NCBI GenBank assembly: GCA_009782265.1
Contig: WRJM01000002.1
Span: 1-52,452, forward strand
From: Oscillospiraceae bacterium
GTDB taxonomy: Bacteria; Bacillota; Clostridia; Oscillospirales; Ruminococcaceae
Reading direction: 5' to 3'
DNA: 52,452 nucleotides
This document shows positions 34,282-41,796 of the stretch, one piece after another. Within the stretch, counting starts at the first letter, position 1. Each line of letters starts with the position of its first letter. Made by a program: the position numbers and the translations under genes. The notes beneath the pieces were generated by a model, which saw only the letters and a list, made by a program, of their open reading frames with translations, had not been told where the DNA came from and made no database searches.

Positions 34282-35690
34282 TAACAAAAATACCCCCTCG
34301 CATTATAATACGATATATTTTTAACAATTTCCTCCAACTTCTCAAAATCCGCCGGATACTCCCCGTTTTCGACCCAATTCCCCACTAAGTTGCACAAAAT
34401 CCGCCGGAAATACTCATGCCTTGTATACGATAAAAAGCTTCTCGAATCCGTCAGCATACCCGCGAACAAAGAAAGCACACTGTTATTCGCCATGGCAATC
34501 ATCTGCTTCTCCATGCCGTCCTTGTTGTCGTTGAACCACCAGCCCGAGCCGATTTGAACCTTGCCTTTCGGTAAGTTATCATCGCCGACAGATAGGTGCG
34601 CAGAGAAGCAACCCGATATGGTTGTCAGCATATCGGTGTCTTTCGGGTTAAGGCAGAACAGGATTGTACGCGGTAAGCTGTCGGCGGTTTCAAGCCTGTC
34701 AAGAAGCCGCAGAAGCGAATCGCCGTAATCCGCGCCCGACATGCAGTCGTAACCCGTATTCGCGCCGAGCAATGCGGTCATGGAGGAATTGACGCTTCTT
34801 GCCGCGCCCATATGAAGCTGCATTGTCCAGTTCCTGCGGCAGTATTCTTTGCCGAGGTCAACCATCAGCTCAGTCTTGAACGCATGGATTTCTTCAAATG
34901 AAAGCATTTCCCCCACCAATGCTTTTGCAATAATCTCATTTAACTTTTTTTCGTCCGCGCCGATGTAAACGGGCGGGTCAAGCGCGTGGTCAGACATGTT
35001 ACAACCCGCGCTTTCAAAAAATTCAATGCGTTTATAAGCGGCTTCTTTCAGGTTTTCGTAGTTTTTAATTTGAATCTGTGCAATACCGCTCAGTTTTTCT
35101 ATGTAAAGAGCCCAGCCGGATTCTTCTATATTTAATAAATCGGACGGTCTGAAAGTAGGCTTAACTATAGTTTTGAAGCTGTTTTGCTTAATTGCCTTAT
35201 GATGTTCCAAGCTGTCAATGGGATTATCGGACGTGCAAATCATCTCAACTTTGAATTTTTCGGTGATTTGGCTGACCTTCAACCCTTTATTCAAAAAAGC
35301 CGCGCAGTGCTCCCAGATTTGCTTTGCAGTTTTTTTAGAAAGCGGAAGTTCGCAGTCAAATACGCGCTTTAACTCTAAGTGCGTCCAGTGATAAAGCGGG
35401 TTTCCTATGCAGTTCTCGATTGTTTCCGCCCACTTTTCAAATTTTTCATAATCGGGCGCGCTTCCTGTGATATGTTCTTCGTCTACGCCGCAGGCACGCA
35501 TAGCGCGCCATTTATAATGGTCGCCGCCAAGCCAAAGCTCGGTTAAATTCCCGAATGTTTTATCATCGGCGATTTCCTTCGGGTCAAGGTGACAGTGCCA
35601 GTCGATTATCGGTAAATCCTTAACAGATTCGTAAAGCCGCTGTGCTGTTTTTGTCTGTAAAAGAAAGCTTTCATCCATAAAATTTTTCAT
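34281..35690 (-). CDS. uxaC: Glucuronate isomerase
   Basis: Isomerises D-glucuronate to D-fructuronate (and galacturonate to tagaturonate), the first step of the Ashwell pathway. 469 residues, family length. The motif IIDWHCHLDP (about 28-37) carries the metal-binding His pair, LWLGGDHYKWRAMRACG (about 52-68) is a UxaC hallmark, and QLHMGAARS (about 293) is present. First gene of the minus-strand cluster; dpaA is divergent 111 bases away. Confidence 0.93.
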   Translation of the reverse strand: MKNFMDESFLLQTKTAQRLYESVKDLPIIDWHCHLDPKEIADDKTFGNLTELWLGGDHYKWRAMRACGVDEEHITGSAPDYEKFEKWAETIENCIGNPLYHWTHLELKRVFDCELPLSKKTAKQIWEHCAAFLNKGLKVSQITEKFKVEMICTSDNPIDSLEHHKAIKQNSFKTIVKPTFRPSDLLNIEESGWALYIEKLSGIAQIQIKNYENLKEAAYKRIEFFESAGCNMSDHALDPPVYIGADEKKLNEIIAKALVGEMLSFEEIHAFKTELMVDLGKEYCRRNWTMQLHMGAARSVNSSMTALLGANTGYDCMSGADYGDSLLRLLDRLETADSLPRTILFCLNPKDTDMLTTISGCFSAHLSVGDDNLPKGKVQIGSGWWFNDNKDGMEKQMIAMANNSVLSLFAGMLTDSRSFLSYTRHEYFRRILCNLVGNWVENGEYPADFEKLEEIVKNISYYNARGYFC

Positions 35691-35768
35691 TATACGCCTC
35701 CGAAATTATATGTTTTATTTATTTTACCATGATTTAGGCAAAAACGCAAGCAAAAAACGATTAGTTGT

Positions 35769-35777
35769 CATAAAATA
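35769..35777 (+). promoter_or_regulatory. Candidate mother-cell sigma (E/K) -10 element before dpaA
   Basis: CATAAAATA matches the sigma-K/sigma-E -10 pattern CATANNNTA, 24 bases before the dpaA start. The -35 is not clear. In Bacillus, spoVFAB is sigma-K-dependent, so the fit is biologically sensible but weak on its own. Confidence 0.35.
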
Positions 35778-35801
35778 TATAAACAGAAACGAGGGCATTC
35801 C

Positions 35802-36764
35802 ATGAACAACTTTTTATTCTTAGGCGGAGATAAGCGTATGATTAGCGCGGCAAAGCGGTTAAGTGAAAATTACGACTGCTTTATTTACGGATTTGACCGT
35901 CATTGCTTCAGCGATAACGGCGGCAGTCCGCACGGCGAATCCATTGAAACCTGCGAACCGGAAATAACCGTTCTGCGCGAAATCACCAAATGCAAAAGCC
36001 TTGTGCTTCCTCTGCCCGCGTCCTCAGACGGCGTTCATATAAACGCACCTTTTTTTAAAGAACCGCTCCCGGTAAAATTAATTCCGGAAGCCGTTTATAC
36101 GGGAGGCGTTGTTTACTGCGGAAAAACGTGCCCTGCTATTCAAGCCGTCTGTGAAGAAAATAATTTAAAGACTGTGGATTATTTCGAGCGTGAAGAGCTT
36201 ATTGTAATGAACGCGCTTGTTACAGCGGAGGGCGCGCTTGAAATTATAATGAATAAGCTCCCGATGACGATTTTCGGCACTGAAATTTTAATCACAGGGT
36301 TCGGGAGAATCGCTAAAATTTTAGCAAGATTATTAATCGCAATGGGCGCGAAAGTAACGGTTACAGCAAGGAAATATGCAGACCTTGCGTGGGCGGAAGC
36401 CGCAGGGTGCAAAACTGTGCACATTTCATGGCTGACCGATACGCTTCCGAAATACGATGTAGCGGTAAATACCGTACCGGCGGCAATTTTTGACAGTTCC
36501 CGTATTAAAAAGTTCAAAACCGGCTGTCTGATTGTTGACCTTGCGTCAAAACCGGCAATATCAGACAACGATACAGAGCTGGCAACCCAAAAAGGTTTGC
36601 ATGTAATCCGGGCATTATCCCTGCCGGGAAAAACCGCACCGGTTACGGCGGGAACGGTAATTGCCGACACCATTATGAACATACTCGCAGAAAATGCGGA
36701 AATTTCAGAAAATCAAAAAAATATAAAAATAACAAAAAACACAGGAGGGTTAGAAAATGCTTGA
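35802..36764 (+). CDS. dpaA: Dipicolinate synthase subunit A
   Basis: The Rossmann-type oxidoreductase subunit of the enzyme that makes dipicolinic acid in the mother cell for spore cores. 320 residues. The N-terminal FLGGDKRMISAAKRL segment and LPLPASSDGVHINAPF (about 70-85) are typical, with a second nucleotide-binding motif ILITGFGRIAKILARLL (about 163-180). ATG 35802 follows GAGG. It overlaps the dpaB start by 8 bases, so the pair is normally coupled, but dpaB is interrupted here. Confidence 0.93.
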   Translation: MNNFLFLGGDKRMISAAKRLSENYDCFIYGFDRHCFSDNGGSPHGESIETCEPEITVLREITKCKSLVLPLPASSDGVHINAPFFKEPLPVKLIPEAVYTGGVVYCGKTCPAIQAVCEENNLKTVDYFEREELIVMNALVTAEGALEIIMNKLPMTIFGTEILITGFGRIAKILARLLIAMGAKVTVTARKYADLAWAEAAGCKTVHISWLTDTLPKYDVAVNTVPAAIFDSSRIKKFKTGCLIVDLASKPAISDNDTELATQKGLHVIRALSLPGKTAPVTAGTVIADTIMNILAENAEISENQKNIKITKNTGGLENA

Positions 36765-37098
36765 TTTATCGGGAAAAACCCTAGGGTTTGCCGTGACGGG
36801 TTCATTCTGTACATTTGACGCGGCGTTTGCGCAGGCGCGGATTCTGCGGGCGATGGGAGCAGAGCTTGTTCCGATTATGTCAAAAAACGCTTTTCATACA
36901 GATACACGTTTCGGGGACGCGAAGAAACGCGCAGAAGAATTGGCTGATATTTGCGGTACGGACATTATCAACACTATTGCGGGGGCAGAACCGCTCGGTC
37001 CTTCAAAAAGGCTTGATGTAATGTTAGTTTGCCCTTGCACAGGAAATACAATGGCGAAGCTTGCGGGGTCGATTACCGATACAGCAGTATCGGTTTAA
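36757..37098 (+). CDS. dpaB: Dipicolinate synthase subunit B, 5' half (interrupted)
   Basis: 113 codons encoding the flavoprotein-like N-terminal part of DpaB: GKTLGFAVTGSFCTFDAA near residues 5-22, PLGPSKRLDVMLVCPCTGNTMAKLAG (about 79-104). Family members continue after ITDT with PV.M and about 85 more residues. Here the frame leaves DpaB similarity after Ile-Thr-Asp-Thr and stops 5 codons later (TAA 37096). The missing part lies at 45843-46119 on the opposite strand. As it stands, the product should be inactive. Confidence 0.93.
   Translation: MLDLSGKTLGFAVTGSFCTFDAAFAQARILRAMGAELVPIMSKNAFHTDTRFGDAKKRAEELADICGTDIINTIAGAEPLGPSKRLDVMLVCPCTGNTMAKLAGSITDTAVSV
37074..37094. other. Left recombination site (attL-like) in dpaB
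   Basis: TACCGATAC (37074-37082) is shared, in inverse orientation, with the right break at 46111-46119. On the non-dpaB side the site extends to a palindrome, ACCGATAC-AGCA-GTATCGGT (37075-37094). The crossover must lie within the 9 shared bases, because the flanks differ on both sides. Confidence 0.75.
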
Positions 37099-37157
37099 TG
37101 GAAACAAGAACAGATGCTGATTGGCGAATCCAAGCAGGAGCAAGTTGTTTTTATTTA

Positions 37158-38411
37158 TTACAATCCCTTCAGCATTATCATCGCTTTTATAATCCACCGC
37201 GCCGCGCCGTTAAACCGATAACCCGTAAATCCGGTTTCTTTTAAAATAGCTTTAATATCGGCTTCGTTTAAATTTAAATTCAACAAGCCGTCCAAGCCGC
37301 CTCGTTCTGCTGAAATTTCCCGCACATAATCCCAATAAATTCCGCTGTAACCAAAAGTAGTAGCATAGGTCGCAGGGTCAGCAACGGCTTGTTCAACCAT
37401 TTCTTCGGTGTCCTCATAAAAAAGACTGCGCCCGTTATCATAAAGCGGATAGAACGATTCGCCGCCGTTTAATTTTTTAATCGCTATATTAGATAAATGG
37501 CGGTCATCCTGCCGCGTGATAAAATCTAACAGAATCATACGGGCAATGTCGTCTTTATACTGCGGGCGGGCAGCAATCAGGTTTTGATATTCATTATCAG
37601 AACGCGCACCGTCGAAAAGCCTGCGGAAATGAACGATATACTCTTTCGAAAAATCGTACAGGAATGCGGAAAACACTGTGTTTTTGTCTGTGCGGTATGC
37701 GGGACAGCAGGGAACACCAAGTTTCTGCGCCAATAAATACACAGCTACTTCAGATTCTACATCTGTTGTCAATGGGCTGATTCGCTGTTTATATATGCCG
37801 TACTGCCCGTTGTAAACGCCGTATCGTTTAATATTATAACCTTCCGGCGTATCAATACTGTCGCCTGTTAAATCTATGCGCTGATGAAACACCGAATCAA
37901 ATACAACGGTAATCACGAACTCAAAACGTTCATCTTCAGTATTGGCAACCCATAATAAATCTTTAGGATGTATGCCGCGGGTTATTTCAACGATTCGCAG
38001 AACATCATAATGGGATAAACCGCAACGGAATAAAATTCGCTCGATATCGCGTCGGTCACGGCTTACTACACGCTCGGATAAAAACTCGGTAAATTGTTCC
38101 GGCGACCATGAATCATTCCCGTGCGTATATGTCGCAACAACTTCATTAAAGTTTGGCTGACTAAATACAACAGAATTAGCGGCGTTAATCGCACCTATAA
38201 CTTCATTTTCCCATTTTAAAAACCGAACGGCAACTTCTACCGTTTTTTTCTTTTCTCGTCCGTCGGCAGGTTTTACAGCATTTGAGGGTATTTTATACGA
38301 TTTACCATCCTTAAAAGCTCCGGGGATTTTACCTTCCTCGCAAAGCACACGCACACGGCGGTCGGATATTCCCCATTTATCTGACGCTTGTCTGGCAGTT
38401 ATATATTCCAT
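37158..38411 (-). CDS. HTH-HipA-like kinase fusion protein
   Basis: About 417 residues from the Met at 38411 (MEYITARQASDKW; the frame opens 4 codons earlier). The N-terminal MerR/excisionase-type winged HTH (about 1-48) reads GISDRRVRVLCEEGKIPGA. The C-terminal part is a HipA/CtkA-like Ser/Thr kinase: an ATP-site Lys in YGIYKQ (about 208), catalytic loop RQDDRHLSN (about 300-308) and metal-binding YDNG (about 324-327). HipA kinases are usually toxins paired with a separate HTH antitoxin; here both functions appear in one chain. It lies 60 bases from the left recombination site, so the HTH could also act as a recombination directionality factor. That role is speculative. Confidence 0.75.
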   Translation of the reverse strand: MEYITARQASDKWGISDRRVRVLCEEGKIPGAFKDGKSYKIPSNAVKPADGREKKKTVEVAVRFLKWENEVIGAINAANSVVFSQPNFNEVVATYTHGNDSWSPEQFTEFLSERVVSRDRRDIERILFRCGLSHYDVLRIVEITRGIHPKDLLWVANTEDERFEFVITVVFDSVFHQRIDLTGDSIDTPEGYNIKRYGVYNGQYGIYKQRISPLTTDVESEVAVYLLAQKLGVPCCPAYRTDKNTVFSAFLYDFSKEYIVHFRRLFDGARSDNEYQNLIAARPQYKDDIARMILLDFITRQDDRHLSNIAIKKLNGGESFYPLYDNGRSLFYEDTEEMVEQAVADPATYATTFGYSGIYWDYVREISAERGGLDGLLNLNLNEADIKAILKETGFTGYRFNGAARWIIKAMIMLKGL

Positions 38412-38423
38412 ATTCAAAAGCAT

Positions 38424-38653
38424 ATCCTCCTCGTATAATTATAATAACACGATTCGGAATAAATGTCAAACGCATTATTCCGAACAGCGCAATTTATAAT
38501 CCGAAAAAACTAACCCCGCTGTTTAAAACAGCGAGGTTATACTAATCCCTCATTAAAAGCTTTCTAAAAAATCCCTACAAAAACCCATAAACGCAAGCTT
38601 TTTATACGGATTTTTAAGAGCTTTTATAATCGGTATTAGTATTAAATTATTCA
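38424..38653. other. Intergenic segment occupied mainly by MITE copy D
   Basis: It contains a small AACCCCGCTGTTTAAAACAGCGAGGTT hairpin (about 38511-38537) directly followed by MITE copy D. No gene is seen. Confidence 0.55.
38539..38642 (-). mobile_element. MITE-like element, full copy D (inverse orientation)
   Basis: 104 bp, ATACTAATCCCTC ... CGGTATTAGTAT, the reverse complement of copies A, C and E. It forms a large inverted repeat with copy E (45757-45860) around the 7.1 kb between them, giving a possible second route of inversion by homologous recombination. Confidence 0.82.
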
Positions 38654-39322
38654 TTATTGAGATTGCAATTGATACACGCGCTCCAATGATAACTTTGTAT
38701 GTTTTGCGACTTCTTCGGGCGACATTCCCGCCTGTAGCAATGAAACTGCTGTTTCTAATTTGTTTTCTTCGCGACCCTCTTGGCGACCCTCTTGACGACC
38801 CTCTTGGCGACCCTCCTGACGACCCTCTTCACGACCTTCAGTTTTCATAACTCTTCCGTAATCTTCCATATTGAACTCTGTGAATAACATATTTAACACT
38901 TCCGAACTGTTTTCTTTCAGGAATTGGGGCAGAATGTTCTGACTGATGCAATTCTTGATTGCATTTGTCATAGCTTCCTCAAGCGGTATCCCGTTCGCTT
39001 GGTTTTTACGGATTTCAGCGATAAACGCTGCGTATCCGGCAAGGTCTGTGTTTTTACGAACAATCTCGTCGTTGTGACCTTTGTTGATGTTCAGAACTTT
39101 AACCTCCAACTCCGCACGACAGCCAAGCGGGGAGGTTGTATAAACGTCTTTAAAAGCGTCGGACAGTTTTAGCGTTTTTTCATCGGGGAAGTCATTTTTG
39201 CCGTTATAAAGCACAATAAACTCCGGACGGGGAATTTTAACCAATTTTGTAGCGTAAATGCTTGTGTCTTCAATAATCGACTCATAAACGCGCGCAAGGT
39301 AGATAAACAGGCGCAAAGGCAT
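38654..39322 (-). pseudogene. Rpn/PD-(D/E)XK transposase-like protein, 5'-truncated
   Basis: 222 residues corresponding to the middle and C-terminal part of the Rpn family of PD-(D/E)XK nuclease/transposase proteins: NENMPLRLFIYLARVYE at the start (family form HQ-x-x-NxNMPLR), PEFIVLYNG, LEVKVLNIN, and a C-terminal helical tail with five EGRQ/EGRE repeats. The frame upstream meets a stop 9 codons before the Met, right where family similarity begins, so the N-terminal nuclease residues are lost. Probably inactive. It is divergent from the tyrosine integrase gene. Confidence 0.7.
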
Positions 39323-39428
39323 ATTCTCATTTACAGATGCTTGGTTTTATTATAGCACGTTTCCGCGTTATTGTCAATTATTATACAAACGGAAAAATAT
39401 ACGGAGGATAATAAAGCTTTATCTATTC

Positions 39429-39457
39429 TTGACAAATTTGGTTATAATAGCTATAAT
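39429..39457 (+). promoter_or_regulatory. Strong sigma-70 promoter of the tyrosine integrase
   Basis: TTGACA (39429-39434), a 17-base spacer, TATAAT (39452-39457). A second TATAAT lies 8 bases earlier. The distance to the integrase start is about 75 bases. Confidence 0.8.
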
Positions 39458-39531
39458 ATATAAAGTTGTAACGAGCAGAATGTATATATTTACATGCAAT
39501 TGTTACAGAAAAAATCGGAGGATTCAAAAAT

Positions 39532-40638
39532 ATGGCAGGAAAACGGGCAAACGGCGAGGGCTCTGTCCGCCTGCGTCCCGAAGGACGCTGGGAAGTTACA
39601 ATGATGATAGGTTATTATGATGACGGTAAACCGAAACGCCACAGCATATACGGCAGAACGCAAAAATCAGCAATTGAAAAAGCCGCCGAATACCGCCGGC
39701 AGATTGAAAACGGAAAAATAATCGACAAACGGCTCACACTCTCCGAATATGCCGAACGGTGGTATAAAGAATATAAAGGGCAGGTTAAGTTATCGACTTA
39801 TGCGGGATATAGATTTACGCTGATGATTATTAATCAAACATGGGGTAAAAAGCGGCTGTGTGACATTAAACCGTCAGATGTCGAAAACGGCTTGAAAAAA
39901 ATGGTGGAAGAAGACCGTAGCCGCTCTGTTGTTACAAAGGTCAAAGCAATGCTTCATCAGATTTTACGCAAGGCAGAAGCGAACGGCATTATTGACAAAA
40001 ACCCTGTTCCGCTTACGCAGAAAACTAAGATGAAAACGCCACCGAGCAAAAAAGACAGCCTTAGTTTAACCGAAGTGGGCATATTATATCAAGAGTTGCC
40101 GGATACCCGCGCAGGGCATGCAATCAGGCTTTCGATTGCCTGCGGTATAAGAACGCAGGAGCTTCTTGCATTAACACCGGAGCATATTGATTTGGAGAAC
40201 GGCGAGCTTTGTATTGAACAGGCTATTTTTATGGTCAGAGGTTCGGTTCATCTCGGCGAAACCAAATCAGCGGCGGGTGTGAGAAAAATCCCTATTCCGC
40301 CGATTGCAAAAGAGAGCGCGGTGTTCCTGAAAAACAACGGTAAAAAGTTTATTTTTCAAGGGAGAAACGAGAAACCGATGAATCCGAGCACGTACCGTAA
40401 TCATTATAACGCGGCGTTTGAAATGGTTAAAGACGTAAGGCTTTTACCCCCTCATTGTATGCGGCATACCTATATCACGCTCATGCAGGCGTCCGGCGTC
40501 CCGGTTGAAACCATAAAAACTTTAGCGGGGCACTCGGATAAAACCACCACGCTCGGGTATATGCACATCAAGGACGAAGTGACTGCACAAGCGGCGGTTG
40601 CGCTGTCGAAAACCTTGGAGCAGGCGAGTAAAAAATAG
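39532..40638 (+). CDS. int: Tyrosine recombinase (phage/ICE-type integrase)
   Basis: 368 residues. A short beta-rich arm-binding N-terminus (to about 60), a SAM-like core-binding domain (about 62-160) and the catalytic domain with the full set of residues: Arg in GIRTQEL (about 207), HCMRH (about 308-312), GHSD His (about 333) and nucleophile Tyr in TLGYMHI (about 343). ATG 39532 follows CGGAGG. Integrates or excises an element by tyrosine chemistry. No neighbouring excisionase is obvious. This second recombinase in the segment between the dpaB halves could belong to an older inserted element. Confidence 0.9.
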   Translation: MAGKRANGEGSVRLRPEGRWEVTMMIGYYDDGKPKRHSIYGRTQKSAIEKAAEYRRQIENGKIIDKRLTLSEYAERWYKEYKGQVKLSTYAGYRFTLMIINQTWGKKRLCDIKPSDVENGLKKMVEEDRSRSVVTKVKAMLHQILRKAEANGIIDKNPVPLTQKTKMKTPPSKKDSLSLTEVGILYQELPDTRAGHAIRLSIACGIRTQELLALTPEHIDLENGELCIEQAIFMVRGSVHLGETKSAAGVRKIPIPPIAKESAVFLKNNGKKFIFQGRNEKPMNPSTYRNHYNAAFEMVKDVRLLPPHCMRHTYITLMQASGVPVETIKTLAGHSDKTTTLGYMHIKDEVTAQAAVALSKTLEQASKK

Positions 40639-40669
40639 CTGGATGCAATCAGAGCTTTTTCACAAAAAT

Positions 40670-40702
40670 AAGCAAGATTGTTAATTTCAACCTTGCTTTT
40701 AT
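40670..40702. terminator. Bidirectional terminator
   Basis: AAGCAAG ... CTTGCTTTT hairpin between the convergent integrase and retropepsin-like genes. Confidence 0.65.
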
Positions 40703-40719
40703 CGTTATTAAATCATATT

Positions 40720-41199
40720 TTATCCCTGTTCAAGCGAATATATCTGAATAGGCACTTCGCCCGTGGACAGTTCCGGTGTACTTTTACGTTCCGTTAAACT
40801 CAATTCGCCCGAATCGTAGTCAATACTTCTGTTAAAGTATTTCAGAATATCGCTCCCGAAAAAGCTACGGAGTGTTGTACCCAATGCGAAGAATACACGG
40901 CAGTGCTGTAATTCGCGGTCGCCGAACTTGATTGATACATTTTTAATGTACTGCAACGGCGTTCTGTTCTCGTCCATCGCCAATGTCGCACCGCCTTCAT
41001 GGTGCGGACAGGATTTCAAGTATTCTTCTGTAAAACCAAGACGTTCTAAATCATCACAACTTAATGTTGTAAAGTCCGAACCTGAATCATATTTGAAACG
41101 AACACTATCAAGTGATTTTCTGTCACCTGTCATAACATAACATTCAAACTCAACACGTCCCAAACCGTTTGGCGGAAAATCAATGGTTATTGGCAACAT
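40720..41199 (-). CDS. Retropepsin-like aspartic protease
   Basis: 159 residues. The single Asp motif is DSGSDFTTL (about 38-46; DSG in place of DTG), followed by the hydrophobic FFGSDILKYFN segment (about 112-122) that matches the second conserved strand of retropepsin-like folds. One lobe per chain implies an active dimer. It overlaps its upstream partner by 13 bases, so the two are coupled. Substrate unknown; bacterial members of this group are poorly characterised. Confidence 0.65.
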   Translation of the reverse strand: MLPITIDFPPNGLGRVEFECYVMTGDRKSLDSVRFKYDSGSDFTTLSCDDLERLGFTEEYLKSCPHHEGGATLAMDENRTPLQYIKNVSIKFGDRELQHCRVFFALGTTLRSFFGSDILKYFNRSIDYDSGELSLTERKSTPELSTGEVPIQIYSLEQG

Positions 41200-41426
41200 A
41201 TTTCAAGACCTCCGATTTGCGGAGTATCGTTGAATCCCTCAAAAACTAATTTGCCACCCATGCTATCGCCGATTTCTTTGGCTTTTGCATACGCTTCTGT
41301 TTTGTTTGGCGTTACTAAAATAATATCACCCATTGTCCGATTATTAGGTACTGTGCTGATATTTACCATAACAATCCACTGTTTCGGATACTTCATACTG
41401 GCTTCGCCACTCCACATTCTTTCCAT
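41187..41426 (-). CDS. Small partner protein of the retropepsin-like protease
   Basis: 79 residues, starting at 41426 with GGAGGG upstream on the minus strand. It contains KQWIVMVN, GDIILVTPNKTEAYAKAKEIGDS and KLVFEGF segments: an alpha/beta small domain reminiscent of DUF5678-like proteins that often accompany aspartyl proteases. The family match is tentative. Its overlap with the protease gene implies a joint function, possibly as inhibitor, targeting factor or substrate. Confidence 0.55.
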   Translation of the reverse strand: MERMWSGEASMKYPKQWIVMVNISTVPNNRTMGDIILVTPNKTEAYAKAKEIGDSMGGKLVFEGFNDTPQIGGLEICCQ

Positions 41427-41796
41427 TACAATCCCTCCGATTATATATTTACTTTTATTATCAATATTATAGCATAATTGAAGATTTAAGTCAATGAATT
41501 TTTAAGTAAAACCGTGGCAGAAAATGATTTTATAACCGAGCTTTATTTGTAAAAAATAATTAGTTACAGTCAAAATTACAGTCAGTTTGAACAAGGCTCA
41601 AACGTTGTTACAATGCGGTTTTTCCATATTCTGGAAATTGCTTTTTCAAAGCTGGTTACAGTCACAGTTACAGTCAGACCCTATCATCAAAAATACGACA
41701 TACGCTTGAAACCGCTGTGTTTTCGGGCGTTTTTCGTGTTTATTCGACAGATGTTTAAACGAAAACCTGTAGAAAAGAATTCTATCTGTATTTTTA
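41427..41796. other. Intergenic region with four TTACAGTC repeats
   Basis: TTACAGTC occurs at 41564-41571, 41576-41583, 41656-41663 and 41668-41675, as two pairs with 12-base spacing and about 80 bases between pairs. This is iteron- or arm-site-like. No gene start with a ribosome site is seen. The region ends at the damaged start of the dockerin gene. Confidence 0.5.

Noticed and set aside
38654-39322. Treating the Rpn-like ORF as a complete active transposase
   Set aside because: The N-terminal nuclease part is missing and a stop codon lies just upstream in the same frame.
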